DNA of 37,933 nt from Coriobacteriia bacterium. GTDB taxonomy: Bacteria; Actinomycetota; Coriobacteriia; Coriobacteriales; Atopobiaceae. A program made the translations under genes and the position numbers. This document shows positions 31,339 through 37,933 of this stretch, piece by piece. The notes below the pieces were generated by a model. The model searched no databases. It saw only the letters and a list, made by a program, of their open reading frames with translations, and was not told the origin of the DNA. The number at the start of each line of letters is the position of its first letter. Position 1 is the first letter of the stretch. The DNA is taken from the NCBI GenBank assembly GCA_030530145.1, contig JAUMVN010000006.1, positions 1 to 37,933 on the forward strand. Reading direction: 5' to 3'.

Positions 31339-31425
31339 CTTGTCAGCCAACTTGACAAGAAATTGCAATTCTTACCATGTTGGTTGACAAGAGCTCAGGT
31401 CTTCTTGCCGTCCAGTATGGCAAGA
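31339..31425. promoter_or_regulatory. Cluster of CTTGTCA/TGACAAG inverted repeats
   Basis: CTTGTCA (31339-31345) pairs with TGACAAG at 31353-31359 and again at 31385-31391; the outer match extends to 13 bp with one mismatch (CTTGTCAGCCAAC). A separate TCTTGCC/GGCAAGA pair lies at 31403-31409 and 31419-31425. The 314-bp gap 31227-31540 holds no credible gene, and this cluster lies upstream of the 302-aa nuclease-like gene, so operator or attenuator function is possible. Confidence 0.45.
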
Positions 31426-31540
31426 TGTATGGTCCCCGCCACAGGCTACGCAAACGGCAACGATACGACAGGACCGTTTCGCAGACAATCTCCCACCAGC
31501 ACGTTTGGAAGCCAACGCATGCAGCTGCCAAACATCACCC

Positions 31541-32878
31541 TTAAACCCTGACTACGAACGACTCCGGCAGCCTCTCCTGCTCCATGAACGAAACTGCATA
31601 CCAAGGAAGATACGTCACGCGACCGTCCTTCTCCACGTTCCCGCTGCACAAGACAACGGCTCGTTCAAGCCCCCACTCCTCAACGTCCATCAGATTGTCC
31701 AGGGCACGGTGAATCTTGAAGTCCGAGCCTGACTTCGCCTCCACGGGCAGGACAACCGAGCCGCGCTGCAGCACAAAATCGACCTCGCCGACCTTCGATT
31801 TGTCGTAGTAGGACAAGCTAAAGCCATGGGCAAGAAGCTCTTGCGCCACAACATTCTCGAGAAAAGACCCTTGGTTGATCGAGAGGTCGCCTTGAATGAT
31901 GTCGAACTGAACCGCGCCCACCGAAGCGGCGCTCAACAGCCCGCAGTCGCAGAGGAAAAGCTTAAACAGGTTGTGCTGCAGATTAATCTGCAGAGGCACG
32001 GTCGGCGCGCTCACGTTATAGCACGGCAAAGCGACGCCGGCGTCCGCCAGCCACATGAAGTCGCTCTCGTAGCGTTCCATCCGGGCGGTCTTGGCAAGGT
32101 CGCTCAGCTTGAAGCGACGGTTCTTCTTATCCAGCTGAGCCGGAATAGAGTCGAATATGGCGTTGACGTGCACTTTATTGGGCGCGTACTTAGACACATC
32201 TTGGCGGTAGAGGGTCAAGATGCCCCGCTGAACCTCCAACACGCGCGCCAGGTCGCCTGTGTCCACATAAGCCTGAACCGCAGCCGGCATACCGCCCACC
32301 GCCATGTAAATGCGGAAGGCCCTTATAAGGCGGTCGTTGATGGCGGGCAGGACCGGCTCCTGCGCCTCGCAGGCGCGACGTGCCTCGTCGAGAACCTCGG
32401 GCCGAATCCCGGCGGCCACTGCGAACTCGGCAAACGTGAGCGGGTAGGCGCGCAGTTCATCCTCGTACCCCACCGGGAGTGAGTCGACGTGCTGGTATGT
32501 CACGCCAAGAAGAGAACCGGACTCTACGTAGTCGAACCTGCCGTCGTCCACGAGGAACTTGATCGCCGTGCGCGCCCGGGGACACTCTTGAATCTCGTCA
32601 AAGAAAATCAGCGTCTTGCCGGGGATCAGCGCCGTCCCGGAATAAGCGGTCAGACCCAAGATGATCGCGGCCGCATCCAGGTCGCCCTCGAAGATGGACT
32701 TGGCGCCCGGTGTCTTGACGAAGTTGACCTCGAGAAACACCTCGTAGCATTCGGCGGCAAACTGCCTCACGGCAAAGGTCTTCCCGACCTGCCGGGCCCC
32801 GTCGATGAGAAGGGCCTTATGAGCTGGACGGTTTTTCCAGTCTTTAAGTTGCTGAAATAGTTTGCGCTGAATCGCCAC
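31541..32878 (-). CDS. AAA ATPase with DUF4143 (PD-(D/E)xK-like) domain
   Basis: A 445-aa relative of the ATPase at 17931-19238. Walker A is GARQVGKT (27-34), Walker B is LIFFDEIQ (90-97), and the C-terminal nuclease-like motif is E365-x-D367...E380-x-K382 (GEVDFVLQ...PVEAKSG), at the same residue numbers as in the paralogue. The sequences are otherwise well diverged, so they are two independent family members rather than a recent duplication. The start is GTG 32878 behind AGAGG. Four 33-bp repeats begin 41 bp upstream and overlap a possible promoter. The role is unknown; conflict or mobile-element association is likely. Confidence 0.88.
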   Translation of the reverse strand: MAIQRKLFQQLKDWKNRPAHKALLIDGARQVGKTFAVRQFAAECYEVFLEVNFVKTPGAKSIFEGDLDAAAIILGLTAYSGTALIPGKTLIFFDEIQECPRARTAIKFLVDDGRFDYVESGSLLGVTYQHVDSLPVGYEDELRAYPLTFAEFAVAAGIRPEVLDEARRACEAQEPVLPAINDRLIRAFRIYMAVGGMPAAVQAYVDTGDLARVLEVQRGILTLYRQDVSKYAPNKVHVNAIFDSIPAQLDKKNRRFKLSDLAKTARMERYESDFMWLADAGVALPCYNVSAPTVPLQINLQHNLFKLFLCDCGLLSAASVGAVQFDIIQGDLSINQGSFLENVVAQELLAHGFSLSYYDKSKVGEVDFVLQRGSVVLPVEAKSGSDFKIHRALDNLMDVEEWGLERAVVLCSGNVEKDGRVTYLPWYAVSFMEQERLPESFVVRV

Positions 32879-32918
32879 GATAATTCACCTCTGCATTTAG
32901 GCAGGTCAGAAGGTCGTT

Positions 32919-33050
32919 GCGACGTATTTTATCGTATTTAGACCGCACTCTGCGACGTGTTTCAACGGTTTTAGTACCTGTTTTGCGACGTATTTCGGCT
33001 GAATTTAAGGGCTTCCTGCGACGTATTTTCACGGTGAGCAACCAGCCCAC
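32919..33050. repeat. Four 33-bp phased direct repeats
   Basis: GCGACGTATTT or a one-base variant begins units at 32919, 32952, 32985 and 33018, each exactly 33 bp apart, with a weaker shared CGG and TTTA(G/A) further along. On the minus strand a TTGAAA/TCTAAA promoter-like pair with 17-bp spacing (32965-32937) lies across units 1 and 2. The array ends 41 bp before the DUF4143 ATPase start. The remainder of 32879-33227 contains a terminator and a pyrimidine tract but no gene. Confidence 0.8.
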
Positions 33051-33093
33051 GTCGTATGCCTTCATCGCGCGCAGAAACCGTACCCCCACCTCC

Positions 33094-33129
33094 AAAAGCA
33101 CGATGAGGAAATCATTTCCTCAGCCGTGC
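33094..33129 (-). terminator. Terminator of AlbA_2/HTH gene
   Basis: Inner arms GAGGAAA/TTTCCTC with a 3-nt loop and outer arms GCACG/CGTGC form a long hairpin. On the minus strand TTTT follows (33097-33094). It lies about 100 bp past the stop of the AlbA_2 gene. Confidence 0.75.
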
Positions 33130-33145
33130 CGACTCTCCTTTCCTT

Positions 33146-33173
33146 TCTTTCCTAGTTTTTCCTATTTTTCCTA
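33146..33173. repeat. Tandem TTTTTCCTA repeats in a pyrimidine tract
   Basis: TTTTTCCTA occurs in tandem at 33156-33164 and 33165-33173, with a near copy (TCTTTCCTA) at 33146-33154. The surrounding 33131-33175 is almost all pyrimidine on the plus strand. It would form a purine-rich 3' untranslated segment of the AlbA_2 gene transcript. Confidence 0.5.
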
Positions 33174-33227
33174 TTTGCCAATTACCTGCGGAAACGGCAC
33201 CACAATCGACTCCGTAAGCGAACCGCC

Positions 33228-34700
33228 CTACAGGATCTCCCACCAACCCGTGCGGGGACTGCCAACGCGCCGGATCAGCCCTGCGTCGCGCAGCGCGGCG
33301 ATATACCGGGCCACGGTCGCCGTGGAAACACCTAGCTCCTTGGCCATTCTCGACTGCGTCATCGACGGGTCCTCGCGTAACAGCGTCAGAACCGATGCAG
33401 ATGAAACCTGCCCCGGCTCCGCCGAAACGATTTCGGGCTCCGAATCCGAAGCCGCAAACCCAGCGTGGCAGTGCAGAGTTGTCAAGAAGTACAGGCGGTC
33501 GTCGTCGGTCTCAAAGAGCGGGTCGGGTGAACCGTTGTTTCTCATTGAGCGGAGGATTTTTGAGATGCCTGTGTTTCTACCCTCGGTGAGACGCAGCTCC
33601 TTAAGAAAGTCACCCACCCGGCGGTTACGGTACCGGCGAGAAATGGCCCTGTACGTGCGCAGACCTTCACGGCTGATGGAACGATCTGCCCCGGGATAGC
33701 TCAGGATCTCGATTCTGTCGGGCAGCACGCGGACCTCGACCGGCTCGCGGACGTCATACCCCTTGTGATACACGGCATTGGCCAAAGCCTCCTCGACGGC
33801 CCCGAACGGGTAGTTGAAGAACCTGAGCGACTCCGCCTTATCGCCCCTTTTGACGATTGTCTCCTTGATAACGGAGTTCTGTAGATACCGCAGGGCGTCG
33901 CGAAGCTGCTGGTCAAGAGGCCCGATGAACGTGCTTTCGATGATTCTGTCCCCGCCAAGCCCCTCCGGGAACTCCACGACGTCGATCTGCGCGCAAGGGA
34001 AGAAGCGTCTCGGGTCGTCAGAGAAGAAGAGAAGGCCGACGTTCTTCGGCTTGAGGTACTCATCCGGCCCCGCCACGATATCCATCCTGCGGCAAAGGTC
34101 CTTAAACGGCAGAGAGTCTGCCTCCGTATACAGGTCGCTCCCCACCTCCCTGAGAAATGACTTGATCAGCGTAGGGTTCAAATCCTCAAGCACGGCAGCA
34201 TGGTTAGGCCTGTCATCAAAGGGCACGTTGTTCGCTAAGGTATAGAGATCGCGCAGTTCCTCGCCGCTCGGCTCGATCGTGCTCGCGAGTTTGCGGATGT
34301 AGCACACCCGGGCCTTCTCGCCCTTGGACATGGAGCGCGGGCAGGAATAGGGGCGCACACTTCCTCCGGGACACCAGGCGATGATCAGCTGTTTCCCTTC
34401 GAATTCGGCGACGTCGACGATCGGCATGTAGTCTGGCGAGATGCGCTTGCAGCCGTTAAGCATGTCTTTGAGGATTCGGTCGACCGCCGCCGGACCGACA
34501 CCGACGACTTCACGCGAGCCGTCCTCATTCTCGCACACACCGATGATGAGGTAACCGCCGCCCCAGTTATCCAGATCATTCGCGAAGGCGCAGATGGTCT
34601 TGAGCGAGGCGGCAGCGTCCCAAGTCTCCTTGAGCTCAATACGCGCATTCTCGATAACTCCGCCCTTAAGCAGGGATTCTGCGCTGATAGGAATAGCCAT
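33228..34700 (-). CDS. AlbA_2 / HATPase_c_4 / winged-helix protein
   Basis: A 490-aa protein with three parts. Residues 10-135 form an AlbA_2 (Schlafen-type) domain: RIELKETWDAAASLKTICAFAND and GGGYLIIGVCEN. Residues about 270-390 form a GHKL-like ATPase region with NYPFGAVEEALANAVYHKGYD and the closing DRIEILSYPG and GRNTGI motifs. Residues 430-490 form a winged helix (MTQSRMAKELGVSTATVARYIAALRDAGLI). Such proteins are predicted regulators or defence-linked ATPases. ATG 34700 is chosen for its GGGAGC site; the frame upstream reads through a repeat tract (Asp/Asn-rich) and is not protein-like. It has a near-perfect promoter at 34740-34768. Confidence 0.87.
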   Translation of the reverse strand: MAIPISAESLLKGGVIENARIELKETWDAAASLKTICAFANDLDNWGGGYLIIGVCENEDGSREVVGVGPAAVDRILKDMLNGCKRISPDYMPIVDVAEFEGKQLIIAWCPGGSVRPYSCPRSMSKGEKARVCYIRKLASTIEPSGEELRDLYTLANNVPFDDRPNHAAVLEDLNPTLIKSFLREVGSDLYTEADSLPFKDLCRRMDIVAGPDEYLKPKNVGLLFFSDDPRRFFPCAQIDVVEFPEGLGGDRIIESTFIGPLDQQLRDALRYLQNSVIKETIVKRGDKAESLRFFNYPFGAVEEALANAVYHKGYDVREPVEVRVLPDRIEILSYPGADRSISREGLRTYRAISRRYRNRRVGDFLKELRLTEGRNTGISKILRSMRNNGSPDPLFETDDDRLYFLTTLHCHAGFAASDSEPEIVSAEPGQVSSASVLTLLREDPSMTQSRMAKELGVSTATVARYIAALRDAGLIRRVGSPRTGWWEIL

Positions 34701-34739
34701 CGATGCTCCCAATCGCTCGCTGGTTTTATCATTATCGTC

Positions 34740-34768
34740 ATTATAATCATTATCATCATCACTATCAA
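34740..34768 (-). promoter_or_regulatory. Consensus promoter with trinucleotide-repeat spacer
   Basis: On the minus strand TTGATA (34768-34763) is followed after 17 bp by a perfect TATAAT (34745-34740). The spacer is built of ATG/ATA triplets, continuing the AT-rich tract around it. Predicted transcription begins about 30 nt before the AlbA_2 ATG at 34700. Confidence 0.8.
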
Positions 34769-34887
34769 GGTGATAACAAACCGTGGCCAACGTACGGCCG
34801 AGTTATGCCCCGCACAACGACCTCGACGCCCGGCCGCGCCCCCGCCGCGTTACAGTAATACGAACAACCCTCACCGGAAGGACCCCC

Positions 34888-35871
34888 ATGAAGCTGTTCG
34901 CTTATTCCCTGCGCGAGTACGACGAGCTCGCGTTTCTCGACGCCCAGGCCGCCAAGAACGGCTTCGAGTACGGCTGGACGAGCGAGTACCCCACGCTCGA
35001 GAACGCCAAGCTGGCACAGGGCTACGACGCGCTCACCATCATCACGAACCCGATGACGCCGGAGCTGCTCGCCCGCTACGCGCAGATGGGCATCCGCGGC
35101 ATCGCCACGCGCTCCATCGGCTACGACCACATCGACCTCGGCGCCGCCCGCGACCTCGGCATCCGCGTGGCACACGCGGCCTACCCGCCCGACGGCGTGG
35201 CGGACTACACCGTCATGCTCATCCTCATGGCGCTGCGCAAGGCCAAGCTCGTGGACGCCGCGGCCTCCTACCAGGACTTCGAGCTCCGCGGAAAGATCGG
35301 CCGCACGCTCGGCTCCTGCACCGTGGGCGTCGTGGGCACCGGGCGCATCGGCGAGGCGGTCTGCCGCAGGCTCGCGGGCTTCGGCGCGCGCGTGGTCGCC
35401 TGCGACCCCTACCCCAAGGCTGCGCTCGCCGACGTGGTGGACTACGTCGAGCTCGATGAGCTTCTTGCCTGCTCCGACGTGGTCACGCTCCACGCGCCGG
35501 GCCTGCCCGAGAACGACCACATGATCGGGGCCGGCGAGCTCGCGCGCATGAAGGACGGTGTTGTCATCGTCAACGCGGCGCGCGGCGCGCTTATCGACAC
35601 GGCGGCCCTCATCGACGCGCTCGAGTCCGGCAAGGTCGGCGCCGCGGCCCTCGACACCATCGAGAACGAGGCCGGTCTCTACTACCTCGACCGCAGCCGA
35701 GACGTCCTTCCCAACCGCGACCGCTCCGTCCTCATGGCCTTCCCCAACGTAATCGTCACGCCGCACATGGCCTTCTACACCGAGGAGGCCGTCGACCACA
35801 TGGTCAGCAGCAACGTCGAGGCGCTTCTCGCCTTCGACCACGGCGAGGACTCGCCGTTCGAGGTCAAGTAA
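34888..35871 (+). CDS. D-isomer-specific 2-hydroxyacid dehydrogenase (D-lactate dehydrogenase type)
   Basis: A 327-aa NAD-dependent enzyme. The dinucleotide motif GTGRIG lies at 150-155 with Asp173 closing the next strand, favouring NADH over NADPH. Catalytic residues are Arg232 (NAARG), Glu261 (ENEAG) and His293 (TPHMAF). Length and these motifs match the D-LDH/VanH/2-hydroxyisocaproate dehydrogenase group, which interconverts 2-oxoacids and D-2-hydroxyacids. ATG 34888 is preceded by GGAAGGA. It is monocistronic with a strong terminator. The FAD oxidase-Etf operon elsewhere in the window could oxidise the same product. Confidence 0.9.
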   Translation: MKLFAYSLREYDELAFLDAQAAKNGFEYGWTSEYPTLENAKLAQGYDALTIITNPMTPELLARYAQMGIRGIATRSIGYDHIDLGAARDLGIRVAHAAYPPDGVADYTVMLILMALRKAKLVDAAASYQDFELRGKIGRTLGSCTVGVVGTGRIGEAVCRRLAGFGARVVACDPYPKAALADVVDYVELDELLACSDVVTLHAPGLPENDHMIGAGELARMKDGVVIVNAARGALIDTAALIDALESGKVGAAALDTIENEAGLYYLDRSRDVLPNRDRSVLMAFPNVIVTPHMAFYTEEAVDHMVSSNVEALLAFDHGEDSPFEVK

Positions 35872-35889
35872 CGACACCTCAGAGCATAA

Positions 35890-35927
35890 GGCGGGCGGCG
35901 AGAAGGACATTCTTCTCGCCGCCCGCC
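35890..35927 (+). terminator. 16-bp terminator hairpin after D-2-hydroxyacid dehydrogenase
   Basis: Arms 35890-35905 and 35912-35927 are perfect complements with a 6-nt loop, followed by GTATTTGTT. It lies 18 bp after the stop codon and may serve the convergent DUF1295 gene as well. Confidence 0.85.
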
Positions 35928-35965
35928 GTATTTGTTAGAGCCAGTTAAGTGTCCGGCCGTCCCCC

Positions 35966-36757
35966 CTACCCCTTGAGCCAGGTGCAGTCCGCCACGCTGT
36001 AGAGCGGGACGAACGGCAACAGAATCGGGGTCTTCTTCACGTAAACCTGGTACTCGGGGTCGGCGCCGTAGTTCTTGTTCTGGCGCAGCTCGAGCCGGCG
36101 AGCGCCGCCGAACATGACGTAGACGATGCCGACCCAGCCCACGATTGCGGCCGCCCACTGCCATGCGCCCGAGCAGGCCGTCGCGCCGGAGACGAGCATA
36201 CCCGTCCAGGTCAGGACCTCGCCCAGGTAGTTCGGGCAGCGAACGAACGAGTAGAGGCCCTTATCGCAGAAACGCCGCGGGTTCACGCGCTTCTGGGCGG
36301 TCTTCTGCAGGTCGGCGGCCGATTCCAGGACGATGCCGGCGACCATGAGGCACGCTCCCGCAACGGCGCATGCGTCGTCGCCGCAACCGTTGGTCAGGCG
36401 CCAGAGCACAGGGCTCGCCTCGCAGGCGTAGAGCAGCGCGCACACGGCCCAGATCACGGCCTTGAGCGGCGCCGACATCCCGGAACCGTCGTTGACCTGC
36501 GTCTTCATCACGTGGTTGTACGCCGCACTCTTCTTCTCGCGAACGGCCAGGTAGATGCCGAGCCTAAGGCCGTAGACCACGAGCATGAGGCAGATGGCGA
36601 GGCTCGCCGGCCCGAGCTGGCCCGCGAACATCGCGATGAGCGCTGCGCCGATAGCCGCCATCGAGAAGCCGTACCCCAGCGAGATGAACCAGACGAACTT
36701 CTTCCAGCCGATGGAGCTCACCAGAAGCCCGATGCCGAACAGAACCCAGAACTGCAT
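35966..36757 (-). CDS. DUF1295 (steroid-5-alpha-reductase-like) membrane protein
   Basis: A 263-aa integral membrane protein with about seven hydrophobic segments. The C-terminal NPRRFCDKGLYSFVRCPNYLGEVLTW segment is the signature of DUF1295, a family related to 3-oxo-5-alpha-steroid 4-dehydrogenases and isoprenylcysteine methyltransferases; it forms the cofactor-binding end. The long open frame continues upstream, but ATG 36757 follows a good GGAGG site and begins at the first membrane helix. It is divergent from a small membrane protein gene with a palindrome between them. A bacterial substrate is not established for the family. Confidence 0.85.
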   Translation of the reverse strand: MQFWVLFGIGLLVSSIGWKKFVWFISLGYGFSMAAIGAALIAMFAGQLGPASLAICLMLVVYGLRLGIYLAVREKKSAAYNHVMKTQVNDGSGMSAPLKAVIWAVCALLYACEASPVLWRLTNGCGDDACAVAGACLMVAGIVLESAADLQKTAQKRVNPRRFCDKGLYSFVRCPNYLGEVLTWTGMLVSGATACSGAWQWAAAIVGWVGIVYVMFGGARRLELRQNKNYGADPEYQVYVKKTPILLPFVPLYSVADCTWLKG

Positions 36758-36810
36758 TGCATGCCTCCAAACTTTGGTTGCACCAAGTATGCGCTCTCGG
36801 CGGAGTAGTA

Positions 36811-36825
36811 TTGAACTCGGTTCAA
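36811..36825. promoter_or_regulatory. Operator-like palindrome TTGAAC-tcg-GTTCAA
   Basis: Perfect 6-bp arms with a 3-nt centre lie between the divergent DUF1295 and 185-aa membrane protein genes, 25 bp before the latter's ATG. It could bind a dimeric regulator controlling one or both genes. Confidence 0.55.
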
Positions 36826-36849
36826 AATTGATGGCGAGAGAGACACGGG

Positions 36850-37407
36850 ATGAGCAAACAAAACACACACCGCGGAACGGACGAGAAGGCGACGGCCGGC
36901 AGCGCAGAAGCAGCCCGGAAGAGCGCAACCAACGACCTGCCCGAGGGCTTTACCCTGGCCCTCGCGCTCGTGGACGCCGTGCCGGTGGCGCTCTTCTGCG
37001 CGAGTGCGGTCGTCTTCGGGGCCCGTGCCGCGAGCCCGGTCTTTATAGCGGGCGCCGTCCTCACGTTCGCGGGCGGCGCGGGAAAGGTCTGCTGGAAGCT
37101 CCTCATTGCCGTCGCGAGGCGCAACGTCGCCTGGCTCGGCAAACAGATGCGCTACGTCATGCCGGCGGGCTTCGTGCTCATGATCGCAGGCGCCGCGATC
37201 AGCCACGAGCAGGTCGCAGGGCTCGTCGCGGCCCTTGTCCGGCTTCCGTCGCTCGCGCTTCTTCTTGCTTGGGCCGCCTGCATGTGCGCCATGGGCTACC
37301 TCGCCGGCCACCTGGACCAGGCGGATGCCCGTTCCAACTGGACCGAACAGCTCGTGAACGCCTGCGGCCAAGCCGCCCTTCTCGCCGCGCTCCTGCTCGC
37401 GGGGTAG
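36850..37407 (+). CDS. Small hypothetical membrane protein
   Basis: A 185-aa protein with a hydrophilic N-terminus (1-33) and four to five hydrophobic segments (about 34-58, 62-85, 100-120, 128-148, 165-184). I recognise no family. It is divergent from the DUF1295 gene and closed by a hairpin at 37420-37443. Its Ala/Leu-rich composition and GC-ending codons fit the host genome, so it is likely native. Function unknown. Confidence 0.75.
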   Translation: MSKQNTHRGTDEKATAGSAEAARKSATNDLPEGFTLALALVDAVPVALFCASAVVFGARAASPVFIAGAVLTFAGGAGKVCWKLLIAVARRNVAWLGKQMRYVMPAGFVLMIAGAAISHEQVAGLVAALVRLPSLALLLAWAACMCAMGYLAGHLDQADARSNWTEQLVNACGQAALLAALLLAG

Positions 37408-37419
37408 GGCACTAAAGAA

Positions 37420-37443
37420 TAAGGGCGAGTTACCTCGCCCTTA
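37420..37443 (+). terminator. Terminator hairpin TAAGGGCGAG/CTCGCCCTTA
   Basis: Perfect 10-bp arms and a 4-nt loop, 13 bp after the stop of the small membrane protein. No strong T-run. The following 37444-37615 is AT-richer and contains no gene I can support. Confidence 0.7.
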
Positions 37444-37615
37444 AAGTTAAATTCGCGCTTGGAATGGCGAAACACTCACTAGTAACTTTCTTGCTTAGGG
37501 CCAAGAGAAACCCGCTTGAAAATCTCTCGCTTAAGGCCGAGATATGGCTAGAAAGAGTATAGATCTAATCCGGCTCATACCGTGATGAGACTCCAATGAA
37601 AAACGACCATCACCG

Positions 37616-37927
37616 CTACTCCCCCACCAGCTCGGCGAGGAAGACGTTCAAGGTGTCCACTTCGGGGCAGCAGAACTTGGCCGTGCCGGGCTCGTTGCCG
37701 GGAACCACGCCGCCGTAGCGCAGGATGTCGATGTAGGGGAAGCCCACGTGGCAGGCCATGGGACAGAGCCGTCCGCGGTCACGGTCGAAGTCGAAGACGT
37801 CACCCGGCTTGTGGCCATGGTGGCAACGGCACTCCCCCAGCTGGTCCACACAGGTGATGCGGATGCGAGGCCGCTTGCCGCGCGGGGCGCCGGCCGGCTT
37901 TTGGGCAGCAGGCACCGCAGACGCCAC
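37616..37927 (-). CDS. TIGR04076 family protein (possibly cut at the window edge)
   Basis: A 103-codon frame with the Cys-rich pattern of the TIGR04076 family: RITCVDQLGECRCHHGHKPGDVF, then LCPMACHVGFPYIDILRYGG and a closing KFCCPEVD. Family members are small (about 80-100 aa), often bind metal or iron-sulfur through the paired cysteines, and occur in anaerobes; their role is unknown. GTG 37927 is the start seen, but the frame stays open to the window edge, so the true start could lie outside. The N-terminal Ala/Pro/Lys leader is not part of the family core. Confidence 0.8.
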   Translation of the reverse strand: MASAVPAAQKPAGAPRGKRPRIRITCVDQLGECRCHHGHKPGDVFDFDRDRGRLCPMACHVGFPYIDILRYGGVVPGNEPGTAKFCCPEVDTLNVFLAELVGE

Positions 37928-37933
37928 GGCGTC

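Noticed and set aside
31343-31531. 62-codon minus-strand frame in the AT-rich gap
   Set aside because: Composition and content are not protein-like, it overlaps several hairpins and lacks a ribosome site.
32919-33050. CRISPR array
   Set aside because: Only the first 11-12 bases of each 33-bp unit are conserved; there is no long constant repeat separated by unique spacers, and no cas gene.
1-37933. tRNA, rRNA, insertion sequences, integrase or phage genes
   Set aside because: None was seen on either strand, so the island's route of entry remains unknown.

Overview
The window comes from a high-GC actinobacterium, most likely a gut or oral member of the Coriobacteriia (Collinsella/Olsenella/Eggerthella relatives). 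This rests on strongly GC-ending codons, two Old-Yellow-Enzyme-type flavin reductases, an EtfAB-linked FAD oxidase, a PadR regulator and a TIGR04076 protein. It is an inference from gene content, not a search result.

Layout. (1) 1-9.5 kb is metabolic: two NADH:flavin oxidoreductases (152-2125 + and 5352-7313 -), a DEDDh exonuclease, a VUT transporter overlapping an SDR dehydrogenase, a PadR regulator divergent from the second flavin reductase with a clear shared operator, and a PAP2 phosphatase. (2) 9.5-14.7 kb (-) is an FAD lactate/glycolate-oxidase-like protein with EtfB and a ferredoxin-fused EtfA, arranged like electron-confurcating lactate dehydrogenase, followed by a CbbX/SpoVK-type AAA+ ATPase. 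(3) 14.9-17.7 kb is an M20 amidohydrolase with an MFS exporter. (4) 17.8-34.7 kb is an accessory island: two AAA/DUF4143 ATPases with upstream tandem repeats, a RelE/ParE toxin-antitoxin pair, a six-gene dynamin/HerA/effector operon, a broken Mrr-type restriction endonuclease, a second nuclease-like gene, and an AlbA_2/HATPase/HTH protein. (5) 34.9-37.9 kb returns to housekeeping genes: a D-2-hydroxyacid dehydrogenase, a DUF1295 membrane protein, a small membrane protein and a TIGR04076 protein at the edge.

The most interesting element is the tightly packed + strand operon 20347-28702. It encodes a dynamin-like GTPase (split by an in-frame TGA), a 1157-residue HerA/FtsK-type ATPase with a long Ser/Thr/Gly-rich insert, and then two effector-plus-partner pairs. 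The first pair is a papain-like cysteine-protease-fold protein with an unknown partner. The second is an Endonuclea_NS_2-type nuclease with a YezG/DUF600-type immunity protein. Neither effector has a signal peptide, LXG or WXG domain, but both carry short acidic [D]-[PA]-[DE]-[KQ]-L-[IA] motifs, the first at residue 21 or 22. I infer a polymorphic-toxin delivery or conflict system in which the HerA-like ATPase and the dynamin handle cargo marked by that motif. I do not recognise it as a described system.

Intergenic DNA is unusually structured. There are four unrelated long inverted repeats with about 80-165 bp outer spans, three 41-bp tandem repeats, and four 33-bp phased repeats. No tRNA, rRNA, insertion sequence or CRISPR array was found.
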